From positions 559,909-623,908 of the forward strand of contig NZ_FOSE01000002.1 of assembly GCF_900114185.1 (NCBI RefSeq): a stretch of 64,000 nucleotides of DNA, given 5' to 3'. The notes under the pieces were generated by a model, which ran no database searches, was not told the DNA's origin, and saw nothing but the letters and a program-made list of their open reading frames with translations. The DNA comes from Cellulomonas sp. KH9. Its GTDB lineage: Bacteria; Actinomycetota; Actinomycetes; Actinomycetales; Cellulomonadaceae. Positions 52,950-61,627 of the stretch are shown piece after piece (the first letter of the stretch is position 1; every line of letters begins with the position of its first letter). The position numbers and the translations under genes were made by a program.

Positions 52950-53639
52950 ATGCGCGTCGAACCGCTCGAGCTCGGCACCCGGCTCCAGCCCTACGTCCCG
53001 ACCTGGGACCTCCAGCGCGAGCGGCACGCCGCGGTCGCCGCCGGTGAGCACGAGGACACCCTGCTCCTCGTCGAGCACGAGCCGGTCTACACCGCCGGCA
53101 AGCGCACGGCACGCTCCGACCGACCGGTCGACGGCACACCCGTGGTCGACGTCGACCGGGGCGGGCGCATCACCTGGCACGGGCCCGGTCAGCTCGTCGG
53201 CTACCCGGTCGTCCGGCTCGCCGAGCCCGTCGACGTCGTGCGGTACGTCCGCGCCCTCGAGGAGGCGCTGATCCGCACCTGCGCGGACGTCGGCGTCAGC
53301 GCCGGCCGCGTCGAGGGACGCAGCGGCGTGTGGCTGCCGGCCGACGCCCCGGGGGCGTCGCCGACGCCGCGGCGGGCGCGCAAGGTCGCCGCGATCGGGG
53401 TGCGCGTGGCCCGCGGCACGACCATGCACGGGTTCGCCCTCAACTGCACCGCGTCGCTCGACTGGTACGAGCGGATCGTCCCGTGCGGCATCGACGACGC
53501 CGACGTCACGACGCTGTCGGCCGAGGCCGGGCGCGAGGTGACGATCGCCGAGGTGACGCCACTGGTCGTCGCCCACCTGCAGGAGCAGCTCGGCCCCCTG
53601 CTGGCAGCGACGGCCGACCGGACCGCCCCGGTCGGCTGA
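52950..53639 (+). CDS. lipB: Octanoyl-[acyl-carrier-protein]:protein N-octanoyltransferase
   Basis: A 229-residue LipB that moves octanoate from ACP to lipoyl-domain lysines. The conserved tracts are LLLVEHEPVYTAGKRT, ITWHGPGQLVGYPVV, RKVAAIGVRVARGTTMHGFALN and the catalytic Cys in VPCGIDDADVTTL; the Lys of RKVAAIG is the second active residue. It acts with LipA, encoded 0.7 kb away, on the E2 encoded about 6 kb upstream. Confidence 0.96.
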   Translation: MRVEPLELGTRLQPYVPTWDLQRERHAAVAAGEHEDTLLLVEHEPVYTAGKRTARSDRPVDGTPVVDVDRGGRITWHGPGQLVGYPVVRLAEPVDVVRYVRALEEALIRTCADVGVSAGRVEGRSGVWLPADAPGASPTPRRARKVAAIGVRVARGTTMHGFALNCTASLDWYERIVPCGIDDADVTTLSAEAGREVTIAEVTPLVVAHLQEQLGPLLAATADRTAPVG

Positions 53640-53641
53640 GA

Positions 53642-54145
53642 TCAGGCGCTGCGCGCGATCTGCCGCAGCTCGCGCGCGACGTCCTGCGCCCACGCACGCA
53701 CCACGTCGAGGTCGCGGAAGTCGCCCGCGTCCGCCCGGGTCAGCGCGACGAGCGCCCGTTCGGAGATGTTGAGCCCCGCACGGTCCAGCCGTCCGGTGAA
53801 CACCGCGACGTCGCGCGCACCGACCGTCCGCGCGATCTCGGTGACGTCGTCCGGCACGGTCTCGGGCACCGGCGGGTCCCCCACCGGTCCGGACCAGAAC
53901 AGCCACACCGGGCGCTCGCGCAGCTGGCCGGCCTGCCGGTCCACCAGGTCCCGCAGCCCGAGCGCCAACCGGCCCACGTACACCGCGGAACCCAGCACGA
54001 CCGCGTCGTACGGGTCGACGTGCTCGACGTCGTCGGGCTCGACCTCGTCGACCTCGTGCCCCGCGGCGCGCAGCTGCTCCGCGACCTCCGCGCCCATCTC
54101 CCGCGTCGCGCCGTGCCTCGACGCCACCGTCACCAGGACGCGCAT
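53642..54145 (-). CDS. Flavodoxin-domain protein
   Basis: A 167-residue flavodoxin-fold protein (MRVLVTVASRHGATREMGAEVAEQLRAAGHEV; AVVLGSAVYVGRLA; VWLFWSGPVG), similar to the HemG/menaquinone-dependent protoporphyrinogen-oxidase-like flavodoxins of actinobacteria. FMN binding is expected from the ASRHGATREM loop; the redox partner is unknown. A GAGGAGGTGGCGCC site precedes the ATG. The stop is 3 nt from the convergent lipB stop. Confidence 0.88.
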   Translation of the reverse strand: MRVLVTVASRHGATREMGAEVAEQLRAAGHEVDEVEPDDVEHVDPYDAVVLGSAVYVGRLALGLRDLVDRQAGQLRERPVWLFWSGPVGDPPVPETVPDDVTEIARTVGARDVAVFTGRLDRAGLNISERALVALTRADAGDFRDLDVVRAWAQDVARELRQIARSA

Positions 54146-54301
54146 GGCGCCACCTCCTCGAGCCCCCGGCCGGTCCGCCGGGACCGCCTGCCCCCCGCGG
54201 GCGCGGGTGGCTCCTCCCAGCGTGGCCCGGACCGGCCCCGGGCGCGCGGGACAGAGGTCCCCGTCACACCCCGGGGCAGCCCGGTCGCACGTCCGTCGGG
54301 C

Positions 54302-54313
54302 TAGTGTGGCCGG
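54302..54313 (+). promoter_or_regulatory. Leaderless promoter of lipA
   Basis: TAGTGT (54302-54307), 6-nt gap, GTG at 54314. Confidence 0.5.
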
Positions 54314-55327
54314 GTGACGATCGCACCCGAGGGACGCCGGATGCTCCGGGTGGAGGCACGCAACGCCGCCACCCCGATCGAGAAGAAGCCGGAGTGGATC
54401 CGCACGCGGGCGACGACAGGCCCGGAGTACAGCGAGCTCAAGGGGCTCGTGCGCCGCGAGGGCCTGCACACGGTGTGCGAGGAGGCGGGCTGCCCCAACA
54501 TCTTCGAGTGCTGGGAGGACCGCGAGGCGACGTTCCTCATCGGCGGCGACCAGTGCACCCGGCGCTGCGACTTCTGCCAGATCGACACCGGCAAGCCCGC
54601 CGACTTCGACGCCGACGAGCCGCGCCGTGTCGCCGAGTCGGTGCAGGCGATGGGCCTGAAGTACTCGACGGTCACCGGCGTCGCGCGCGACGACCTCGCC
54701 GACGGCGGCGCGTGGCTGTACGCCGAGACGGTGCGCCAGATCCACGCGCTGAACCCCGGCACGGGCGTCGAGCTGCTCATCCCGGACTTCAACGCCACGC
54801 CGGAGCTGCTGGACGTCGTCAACGAGTCCCGGCCCGAGGTGCTGGCGCACAACCTCGAGACCGTCCCGCGCATCTTCAAGCAGATCCGCCCGGGCTTCCG
54901 CTACGAGCGCTCGCTCTCCGTGATCACCCGCGCCCGCGAGGCCGGGCTCGTCACCAAGTCGAACCTCATCCTCGGCATGGGCGAGACGACCGAGGAGGTC
55001 GTGGACGCGCTGCGCGACCTGCACGAGGCGGGCTGCGACCTCATCACCATCACCCAGTACCTGCGCCCGTCCGTCCGGCACCACCCGGTGGCGCGGTGGG
55101 TGCGCCCCGAGGAGTTCGTCGAGCTCTCGCAGGAGGCGGAGCGCCTGGGCTTCCTCGGCGTCATGTCCGGGCCGCTGGTGCGCTCGTCGTACCGCGCGGG
55201 CCGGCTGTGGGGCCAGGCCATGCGCCGGCGCGGCCTGGAGATCCCCGCCGCGCTCGCGCACCTGGGCGAGCCGACGACCGCCCGCCAGGAGGCGTCGGCC
55301 CTGCTGTCCCGCACGCCGCTCGCCTGA
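54314..55327 (+). CDS. lipA: Lipoyl synthase
   Basis: A 337-residue radical SAM enzyme that inserts two sulfurs into octanoyl groups. The auxiliary-cluster motif is [12 protein letters not shown] (Cys55, 60, 66) and the radical SAM motif CTRRCDFC (Cys81, 85, 88). The C-terminal region ends with [14 protein letters not shown], containing the Ser ligand of the auxiliary cluster. It completes the lipoylation started by LipB. GTG start set by the leaderless promoter. Confidence 0.97.
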   Translation: MTIAPEGRRMLRVEARNAATPIEKKPEWIRTRATTGPEYSELKGLVRREGLHTVCEEAGCPNIFECWEDREATFLIGGDQCTRRCDFCQIDTGKPADFDADEPRRVAESVQAMGLKYSTVTGVARDDLADGGAWLYAETVRQIHALNPGTGVELLIPDFNATPELLDVVNESRPEVLAHNLETVPRIFKQIRPGFRYERSLSVITRAREAGLVTKSNLILGMGETTEEVVDALRDLHEAGCDLITITQYLRPSVRHHPVARWVRPEEFVELSQEAERLGFLGVMSGPLVRSSYRAGRLWGQAMRRRGLEIPAALAHLGEPTTARQEASALLSRTPLA

Positions 55328-55427
55328 GCGGCCCTCCGGGGCGCTGAGCAGCACGGCCGCACGCGGACCGACCCGGCCCGCGGTCGCGCCGTCCGGCGGA
55401 CCGGACGTGCGCGCCCCGACGCGCCGG

Positions 55428-55441
55428 TAGACTCCCGGGTC
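55428..55441 (+). promoter_or_regulatory. Leaderless promoter of the DUF4191 gene
   Basis: TAGACT (55428-55433), 8-nt gap, ATG at 55442. Confidence 0.45.
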
Positions 55442-56182
55442 ATGGCACGCGAGCGCTCCACGTCCCCGCAGAGCTCCCCCGAGGGCACGGCGAAGGGCAG
55501 CGGGAAGGTCAAGAAGACCCGCTGGTACCACCAGATCTGGCAGGCGTACCGGATCACCCGCCAGACCGACCCCGCCGTGACGTGGATCATGCTCGGCGTC
55601 TTCGTCGGGATCGTCACGCTCGGCGTCGTGATCGGCCAGGTCATCGGCCAGCCGGTGTACGTGCTGATCCTCAGCGTCCCGTTCGCGGTCCTGGGCGGCA
55701 TGTTCGTGCTCGCCCGCCGCGCCGAGACCGCCGCCTACAGCCGCATCGAGGGCCAGCCCGGGGCGTCGCTCGCCGCGCTGGGGACCCTGCGTCGCGGCTG
55801 GACGTTCACGCAGGAGCCCGTCGCGGCCGACCCCCGCACGCAGGACCTCGTGTTCCGCGGTGTCGGCAGGCCGGGCGTGGTCCTCGTCGGCGAGGGCCCG
55901 CCGCACCGCATCGGCAAGCTGCTCGAGGCGGAGCGCAAGCGCACGGCGCGCGTCGTGTCCGGCGCCCCCATCCACCTCATCCAGGTCGGCGACGGCGCGG
56001 GCCAGGTCCCGCTGCGCAAGCTGCCGCGCACCGTCACCAAGCTGAAGGGCCAGCTCACCAAGGCCGAGGTCGCCGTCGTGCTGCGGCGCGTGACCTCGCT
56101 CGGCGCCGCGCGGCTGCCCGTCCCGAAGGGCATCGACCCGATGCGCGCGCGCCCCGACCGCAAGGGCATGCGCGGGCGCTGA
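55442..56182 (+). CDS. DUF4191 membrane protein
   Basis: A 246-residue protein usually found next to lipA in actinobacteria. The basic N-terminus (GKVKKTRWYHQIWQAYRITRQTDP) leads to two helices (about 48-66, 72-92), then a soluble basic domain (RRGWTFTQEPVA, VFRGVGRPGVVLVGEGPPHRIGKLLEAERKRTARVV). Function unknown; the location suggests a link to lipoate metabolism, which is inference only. Confidence 0.88.
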   Translation: MARERSTSPQSSPEGTAKGSGKVKKTRWYHQIWQAYRITRQTDPAVTWIMLGVFVGIVTLGVVIGQVIGQPVYVLILSVPFAVLGGMFVLARRAETAAYSRIEGQPGASLAALGTLRRGWTFTQEPVAADPRTQDLVFRGVGRPGVVLVGEGPPHRIGKLLEAERKRTARVVSGAPIHLIQVGDGAGQVPLRKLPRTVTKLKGQLTKAEVAVVLRRVTSLGAARLPVPKGIDPMRARPDRKGMRGR

Positions 56183-56249
56183 CGCCCGCGGGCCCGCCCG
56201 GCCCGCGCCGCGGCGGACGAGTCGTGGGCGGCTCAGCGGCGGACCCCGC

Positions 56250-56753
56250 TCAGCGTCGGACCAGCACCGTGCCCGCGGCGCGGTCGTGCAGACCGCGACC
56301 GTCGGGGTCCCAGACCACGGCGGGCAGCACGAGGCACAGCAGGAGCGTGCGCAGGAGCGCGGCGACGGGTCCGGGCGCCCCGGGCGCCGGCACGGGCGGA
56401 CGGTCGAGGGACGGCCGGAGCAGACGCCGGACCTGGAGACCGGCCACGCGGTGACCGAGCGTGTGCCCGAGAGTGGCGACGAGCACGACGTTCTCGACCG
56501 CGAAGACGGCCAGCGTCCCCAACGAGTCGCCACGCAGCAGGAACGCGCCGTCCGAGCGCGCCGGCAGCAGCACGGCGGACACGGCGAGGCACGCGACCCA
56601 GTCGATCGCGAGGGCGACCAGCCGCCGCCCGAGCCGCGCCATCGACCCCGGGCCGGAGGCCGGCAGACCGAGCGCGGCGCCCGCCGCACGGCCGTCGTCG
56701 TCGCCGCGGGGACCACCCTCGAGCCAGGAGCCGACCGAGTCACGCGTCACCAT
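56250..56753 (-). CDS. RDD-family membrane protein
   Basis: A 167-residue protein with an Arg in ARLGRRLVALAIDWVACL and Asp in the first helix (RDD pattern), second helix LAVFAVENVVLVATLGHTLGHRVAGLQV, and third helix LLRTLLLCLVLPAVVW followed by GRGLHDRAAGTVLV, the typical family ending. Function unclear; some members affect ion exchange. The ATG is 6 nt after TACGCT. It is divergent from glnA. Confidence 0.9.
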   Translation of the reverse strand: MVTRDSVGSWLEGGPRGDDDGRAAGAALGLPASGPGSMARLGRRLVALAIDWVACLAVSAVLLPARSDGAFLLRGDSLGTLAVFAVENVVLVATLGHTLGHRVAGLQVRRLLRPSLDRPPVPAPGAPGPVAALLRTLLLCLVLPAVVWDPDGRGLHDRAAGTVLVRR

Positions 56754-56765
56754 GCGTCCAGCGTA
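56754..56765 (-). promoter_or_regulatory. Leaderless promoter of the RDD gene
   Basis: TACGCT (56765-56760), 6-nt gap, ATG at 56753. Confidence 0.4.
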
Positions 56766-56830
56766 CGTGCGCGACCAGGACGGCCCGCCCACCCGTCGTG
56801 TCGTGGGATCGTTACCTGGCAACGACCCCC

Positions 56831-56868
56831 GTAACCTCCCGGAAACAGCAGGGCCACGACAGGGAAAC
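56831..56868 (+). promoter_or_regulatory. GlnR box upstream of glnA
   Basis: GTAAC-N6-GAAAC-N6-GCCAC-N6-GAAAC with exact 6-nt spacers matches the known actinobacterial GlnR consensus (gTnAC-n6-GaAAC repeated). It ends 10 bp before the TAGCCT -10 box, so activation under nitrogen limitation is likely. An extra GTTAC at 56811 may widen the site. Confidence 0.8.
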
Positions 56869-56878
56869 GCCCCGCTCC

Positions 56879-56884
56879 TAGCCT
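56879..56884 (+). promoter_or_regulatory. -10 box of glnA
   Basis: TAGCCT, 46 nt before the ATG, giving a leader of about 40 nt. Confidence 0.45.
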
Positions 56885-56889
56885 CGCTC

Positions 56890-56910
56890 GTGCCCGGGAC
56901 GACCGGGCAC
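56890..56910 (+). other. Hairpin in the glnA leader
   Basis: GTGCCCGG and CCGGGCAC pair perfectly around GACGA near the expected transcript start. The ribosome-binding site GAGGAGCAGCGG follows 9 nt later. It may protect the 5' end or be read by a factor; too short for a riboswitch. Confidence 0.4.
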
Positions 56911-56930
56911 CATCGACCGAGGAGCAGCGG

Positions 56931-58355
56931 ATGTTCACCAAGCCGGAGGAAGTCCTGGCGTTCATCAGGAGCGAGGACGTCAAGTTCGTCGACGTGCGGT
57001 TCTGCGACCTGCCGGGCGTGATGCAGCACTTCAACGTGCCCGCCGCCTCGCTCGACGCGGACTTCTTCACCGACGGCCAGATGTTCGACGGGTCCTCGAT
57101 CCGCGGCTTCCAGGCGATCCACGAGTCGGACATGAAGCTGATCCCGGACCTGACGACGGCGTACGTCGACCCGTTCCGCACGGAGAAGACGCTCAACATC
57201 AACTTCCACATCGTCGACCCGTACACCGACGAGCCGTACAGCCGCGACCCCCGCCAGGTCGCCGCCAAGGCCGAGGCGTACCTGAAGTCGACCGGCATCG
57301 CGGACACCGCGTTCTTCGCGCCCGAGGCCGAGTTCTACATCTTCGACGACATCCGGTTCCAGACCCGCCAGGACGCGTCGTTCTACTACATCGACTCCAT
57401 CGAGGGCGCCTGGAACACCGGACGCAAGGAGGAGGGTGGCAACCTCGGGCACAAGACGCCCTACAAGGGTGGCTACTTCCCCGTGCCGCCGGTCGACCAC
57501 TTCGCCGACCTGCGCGACCAGATCTCGCTGCAGCTCGACGAGCTCGGCTTCCAGGTCGAGCGCGCCCACCACGAGGTCGGCACGGCCGGCCAGGCGGAGA
57601 TCAACTACCGCTTCGACACCCTCGGCAAGTCGGCCGACAAGGTCCAGCTGTTCAAGTACGTCGTGAAGAACGTCGCGCACGAGAACGGCCGCACGGCCAC
57701 CTTCATGCCGAAGCCCCTGTTCGGTGACAACGGCTCGGGCATGCACGTGCACCAGTCGCTGTGGAAGGACGGCGAGCCGCTGTTCTTCGACGAGAAGGGC
57801 TACGGCGGCCTGTCCGACATGGCCCGGTGGTACATCGGCGGCCTGCTCAAGCACGCCCCGGCACTGCTGGCGTTCACCAACCCAACGGTGAACTCCTACC
57901 ACCGCCTGGTCCCCGGCTTCGAGGCGCCGGTCAACCTGGTCTACTCGGCCCGCAACCGCTCCGCGTGCATCCGGATCCCGGTGACCGGCTCGAACCCGAA
58001 GGCCAAGCGCATCGAGTTCCGCGTGCCGGACCCGTCGTCGAACCCGTACCTGGCGTTCGCGGCCATGCTCATGGCCGGCCTCGACGGCATCCAGAACCGC
58101 ATCGAGCCGCCCGAGCCGGTCGACAAGGACCTGTACGAGCTGCCCCCCGAGGAGCACGCCCTCATCCAGCAGGTCCCGGGCTCGCTGTCCGAGGTGCTCG
58201 ACAACCTCGAGGCCGACCACGACTGGCTGACCGCCGGCAACGTCTTCACGCCGGACCTCATCCAGACGTGGATCGACTACAAGCGCTCGGCAGAGGTCGA
58301 CCCGATCCGGCTGCGTCCGCACCCGCACGAGTTCGAGCTCTACTACGACTGCTGA
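56931..58355 (+). CDS. glnA: Glutamine synthetase type I
   Basis: A 474-residue GSI-beta enzyme making glutamine from glutamate and ammonia. It has DGSSIRGF-like [17 protein letters not shown], the metal/ATP residues in [38 protein letters not shown] and NRSACIRIP. The adenylylation Tyr lies in [10 protein letters not shown], indicating control by GlnE. Transcription is probably under GlnR. The ATG has a GAGGAG site. The C-terminus ends [13 protein letters not shown] as usual for the family. Confidence 0.98.
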   Translation: MFTKPEEVLAFIRSEDVKFVDVRFCDLPGVMQHFNVPAASLDADFFTDGQMFDGSSIRGFQAIHESDMKLIPDLTTAYVDPFRTEKTLNINFHIVDPYTDEPYSRDPRQVAAKAEAYLKSTGIADTAFFAPEAEFYIFDDIRFQTRQDASFYYIDSIEGAWNTGRKEEGGNLGHKTPYKGGYFPVPPVDHFADLRDQISLQLDELGFQVERAHHEVGTAGQAEINYRFDTLGKSADKVQLFKYVVKNVAHENGRTATFMPKPLFGDNGSGMHVHQSLWKDGEPLFFDEKGYGGLSDMARWYIGGLLKHAPALLAFTNPTVNSYHRLVPGFEAPVNLVYSARNRSACIRIPVTGSNPKAKRIEFRVPDPSSNPYLAFAAMLMAGLDGIQNRIEPPEPVDKDLYELPPEEHALIQQVPGSLSEVLDNLEADHDWLTAGNVFTPDLIQTWIDYKRSAEVDPIRLRPHPHEFELYYDC

Positions 58356-58403
58356 GTCGTCAGGCGTCACGGCTGCTCCCGTGAGCGTCTGACCTGCAGG
58401 AAA

Positions 58404-58440
58404 CGGCACCCCCGTCACCCTCGTGGTGGCGGGGGTGCCG
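58404..58440. terminator. Terminator hairpin after glnA
   Basis: A 16-bp stem with one G-U pair (CGGCACCCCCG...CGGGGGTGCCG) and a CTCGT loop, 49 nt beyond the stop. Confidence 0.8.
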
Positions 58441-58800
58441 CGCTGTCCTGCCCGACCGCACGCAGACGTCCGCGACGGCCCGACAGGCGAAGGCGAGGTC
58501 GAACGGTGCGACCCCGTCCGACAGCGTGAAGTCCTCGACGTGCGCGCACAGCGTGGACAGCACGCCGGCCTCGATGTCGGCGCGGCACCCGGCCCGGGTG
58601 CGCGCGACGCCCTCCGGGGAGCGGTCGAGCACGAGCACGTGGCCCGTGGCCCGACGCGTGCAGCGACCTCGCGCGCCGCCGCACCCGGCGCGCCAACGAC
58701 CTCGAGCACGCGCAGGCCCGGGCGCAGCGGCAGGGCGTCGACGACGCGGCGCAGACGCGGTGACAAGCTCGCCGTCGACGCTCCTCCGGGCCGTGGTCCG
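58441..58800 (-). pseudogene. Remnant of a SAM-dependent methyltransferase gene
   Basis: Two leftward frames join to a methyltransferase-like sequence: LRRVVDALPLRPGLRVLEVVGAPGAAAREVAARV (motif I region) in one frame, then GHVLVLDRSPEGVARTRAGC and HVEDFTLSDGVAPFDLAFACR in another. The shift is near 58645. After FDLAFA the similarity stops at the glnA terminator side, so the C-terminal half is missing. No promoter or ribosome-binding site is seen. Boundaries are approximate. Confidence 0.55.
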
Positions 58801-58957
58801 CGCGGCGTCACGCCGCCTCGAGGTGCCGAAGTGCCGGCGCCGGACGGCACCCACGGTATCGGCTCGGTTCCCGGCGTCCGGGTCACGCCGCAGACCCCGT
58901 CCCCCGTCACGCCCAGGGCGGGTGCCGGATTCGCCCGCCCCGGTGGACCGCCGCTGC

Positions 58958-58969
58958 TACGTTCTCGCC
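58958..58969 (+). promoter_or_regulatory. Leaderless promoter of the large membrane protein gene
   Basis: TACGTT (58958-58963), 6-nt gap, GTG at 58970. Confidence 0.45.
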
Positions 58970-61183
58970 GTGATCCCCACCACACCGGATGCGCACGACG
59001 GGCCAGGCGCCCCGGGCGGACCCGGGACCCGCCGGCCCGAGGTGCTGCGACGGACCGAGGTGCTGCGTCGGACCGACGTGCTGCTCACGGCGGCAGCCGT
59101 CCTGGCGTGGTTCGTCTGCGGGCTCCTCCACGCCGTCGGCACGCGCACGGGTGCGCCCGCCGGGCTCGTCGGCCTCCTGGCGCCGTCGACACCCGCGAGC
59201 GGCCTGGTGCGCGAGCCGCTGCGCGGCCTGCCCGGCGCCACGCTGACCGCGGCCGTGCTCGTCGGCGTCCTGCTGCTCGCCGCGCGGCCGGCCCTGCGGG
59301 AGCGGACCGCACCACCGGCGCTGCGCGCGCTCGCGCTGTGGTTCGCCGTCACGGTCGCCGGCGTCGTCGCCACGGCGGTCCAGCCGGGCGGCTCGGTGGA
59401 CGCCCTGTGGCACGCGGGCGCCTGGGGCGTCGGGTACGGGTGGGCCGTGGCGCTCGTCACCGTCCGGTGGGAGCGCCGCACCGCTCCCGGTGCGCACCTG
59501 GTACCGGCCGCTCGTGCCCTACCCGCGGCAGCCGCCGCCGGCGCCGTGGCCGGTGCGGGATGGACGGTTGTCGCCCTGGCCCACGCGTGGTCCGACGCCA
59601 CCGTGACGACCGCCGTCACCACGCCCCGGTCACCCACCGCTGCGGCCCTGCGCGCGGTCACCGACCGGCTGCTGCCGGTGACCAGCGCCACGGACGTACC
59701 GGTGCCGGTGGTCCTGCTTGCCGGGGTCCTCGTCGCCGCCGTCGTCGGCGCACTGACGTGGTCGGCGGCCCGGTGGGCCGTGCCCCACGGCGCCCGACGG
59801 ATCGTCGTGCAGGGCGTCTGGATGGCGTGCGTGGTCGGCGCAGCCGTCGGGGCGCTGCCCACGGTGCTGCGGGGCGACGCGCTGGACCCCGACGGCGACG
59901 GCCGTTGGGTACGCGCGCAGGACGCCCTGCTGGGCCCGACCGACGGCGGCGCCGCCGGGCTGGCGTACGGGTGGGTGGCCGCGCTGGTGGCCGTCGCCGT
60001 GCTCGGCGCACCCCGGCTGCACCCGCGAGCGCAGGCGGGCACGGCCACCGAGCCGCGGGAGGCCGTCACCGAGCCGGACGACACGGGTGGCGAGCCGCGG
60101 GCCGGCTCCGGGCGGCGGGACGACCGAACGTGGCGCGACCCTCGCCTCCTGGTCCCCGTCCTCAGCCTGGTCGTGCTGCTGGTCAGCACGGGGCTCCGGC
60201 GCATGGTGAGCCAGGCCGGCGTGCCCACCGGTGCGGCCGGGCTGCTGGTGCCGCACCCGCCGGGGGCCGGCGGCGGTACGAACGGGCTGCTGGTCGCCGC
60301 CGTCGTGCTGGTGGCCGTGTCGGCGCTGCTGACGATCCCGGCCGTCCGGTCGACCACGCCGGGGACCGTCCCCCGTGCGCTCGGCGTGTGGTCCGCCGTG
60401 GTCGGTGGCGGGGTGGTCGCGTCGGTGGTGAGTGCGCCGGTCGCCGTCGGCGCTCCCGGCGGGGCGTACCTCACCCCGGACTTCTGGTACCTCATACTGA
60501 GCGCCGACGGCTGGGCGCACGTCCGCGCCTCGGCCGGCTGGGGGGTCGCGTACGGGTGGCTGGTCGCGCTCCTCGTCGCGCGGGTCGCCTGGCGCCGGGA
60601 CGCCGCTGCGCCTCGCGGCGCGGATCCCACCGCCCGGACGGGCGCCGTGGTCGCTGCGGTGCTCGCCGGCGGTGGCTGGCTGCTCCTCGTGGCCGCCCGC
60701 GGGGCGGTGCTCGGCCTGGTGGACGAGCACGCACCGGCCCACCCGGGCCTGGCCTGGCAGGTCCGGGTCGCCGCCACGTGGCTGCTGCCGGTGGGCACGA
60801 CCCACCACGCCGCGGCGGGGTCCGTCCTGCTGGCGGCCGTGCTCGTGGCCGCGGTCGTCGGATCCCTGACCTGGTGGATGCTGCACGACGGCGGGAGGCG
60901 CGCGGGCTCCTTCCTCCTGGTGCAGGCGGTGTGGCTGGCATGCGTCGTCGGGGCCACCCTCGGTCCGGTGCCCACGGCCTCGGCGGCCCTGGCGCTCGCG
61001 CCGGAGGCGGACCTGTGGCTCGCGCCGGCAGCGGACCTGGGGCGCGGGACGCTGGCCGGTTCACCGGCCGACGGCGGCGCCGCCGGGCTGCTGTACGGGT
61101 GGTGGGCGGCGCTGGGCGTCGTGGCCACCCTGGCCGTGGTGGCGCGCCGCGGGACGCGTCCGCCGGTACCGGGCCGCTCCTGA
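58970..61183 (+). CDS. Large duplicated multi-helix membrane protein, family not recognised
   Basis: A 737-residue protein of roughly 14-16 hydrophobic helices in two homologous halves joined by a charged linker (about 355-400). Matching blocks are AWGVGYGWAVALVTVRW and GWGVAYGWLVALLVARV, VQGVWMACVVGAAVGALPT and VQAVWLACVVGATLGPVPT, and DGGAAGLAYGWVAAL and DGGAAGLLYGWWAAL. Four (G/A)xxYGWxxAL segments result. It contains no lysine. No transporter or enzyme signature is recognised. Start by the leaderless GTG; the frame is open upstream but overlaps the decayed methyltransferase. Confidence 0.72.
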   Translation: MIPTTPDAHDGPGAPGGPGTRRPEVLRRTEVLRRTDVLLTAAAVLAWFVCGLLHAVGTRTGAPAGLVGLLAPSTPASGLVREPLRGLPGATLTAAVLVGVLLLAARPALRERTAPPALRALALWFAVTVAGVVATAVQPGGSVDALWHAGAWGVGYGWAVALVTVRWERRTAPGAHLVPAARALPAAAAAGAVAGAGWTVVALAHAWSDATVTTAVTTPRSPTAAALRAVTDRLLPVTSATDVPVPVVLLAGVLVAAVVGALTWSAARWAVPHGARRIVVQGVWMACVVGAAVGALPTVLRGDALDPDGDGRWVRAQDALLGPTDGGAAGLAYGWVAALVAVAVLGAPRLHPRAQAGTATEPREAVTEPDDTGGEPRAGSGRRDDRTWRDPRLLVPVLSLVVLLVSTGLRRMVSQAGVPTGAAGLLVPHPPGAGGGTNGLLVAAVVLVAVSALLTIPAVRSTTPGTVPRALGVWSAVVGGGVVASVVSAPVAVGAPGGAYLTPDFWYLILSADGWAHVRASAGWGVAYGWLVALLVARVAWRRDAAAPRGADPTARTGAVVAAVLAGGGWLLLVAARGAVLGLVDEHAPAHPGLAWQVRVAATWLLPVGTTHHAAAGSVLLAAVLVAAVVGSLTWWMLHDGGRRAGSFLLVQAVWLACVVGATLGPVPTASAALALAPEADLWLAPAADLGRGTLAGSPADGGAAGLLYGWWAALGVVATLAVVARRGTRPPVPGRS

Positions 61184-61200
61184 GGACGTCCGCAGCGCCG

Positions 61201-61614
61201 TCACCGCGCGGTGCCGGGCCCCAGGAGCCACCGGTCGACCTGCACCTCGAGGAGGACGCGCGGCCCGTCCTGGCGCGGGTCGGCGGCGTCCCATCCGCCG
61301 TACTTCCCGGCGAACCGGGCCAGGAGCGTGGGGTACGACCCGATGTCGTGGTGCACGCGCGCCCGCCCCTGGGCGACGACCGGCCGCGGTCCGGACCCGT
61401 CGATCGCGAGCACGACCCGCGGGTCGCGCCGGATGTTCGCGACCTTGACGTTCACCGTCGAGCTCGCGATCCAGAAGGTGCCGGGATCGTGCAGGAACCA
61501 CACGGGCGTGACGTGCGCCGACCCGTCCCGCCGCAGCGTCGTCAGCCACGCGCACGGCGCCGCGGTGAGCGGCTCGCGCTCGGGCTCCGCCGGTGTCCCG
61601 TCCGCGTCCGCCAC
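61201..61614 (-). CDS. Pyridoxamine 5'-phosphate oxidase-fold (F420/FMN split-barrel) protein
   Basis: A 137-residue split-barrel protein (CAWLTTLRRDGSAHVTPVWFLHDPGTFWIASS; VKVANIRRDPRVVLAIDG; ARVHHDIGSYPTLLARFAGKYGGWD). This pattern resembles the F420-dependent or FMN-binding class of actinobacterial redox proteins more than true PdxH. The GTG lies 7 nt after TAGGGT, whose TAG is the stop of tetR; longer frames are not needed. Substrate unknown. Confidence 0.85.
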   Translation of the reverse strand: MADADGTPAEPEREPLTAAPCAWLTTLRRDGSAHVTPVWFLHDPGTFWIASSTVNVKVANIRRDPRVVLAIDGSGPRPVVAQGRARVHHDIGSYPTLLARFAGKYGGWDAADPRQDGPRVLLEVQVDRWLLGPGTAR

Positions 61615-61627
61615 GGCGACGACCCTA
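61615..61627 (-). promoter_or_regulatory. Leaderless promoter nested in the tetR stop codon
   Basis: TAGGGT (61627-61622) includes the TAG stop of the TetR gene; 7-nt gap, GTG at 61614. Confidence 0.5.
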
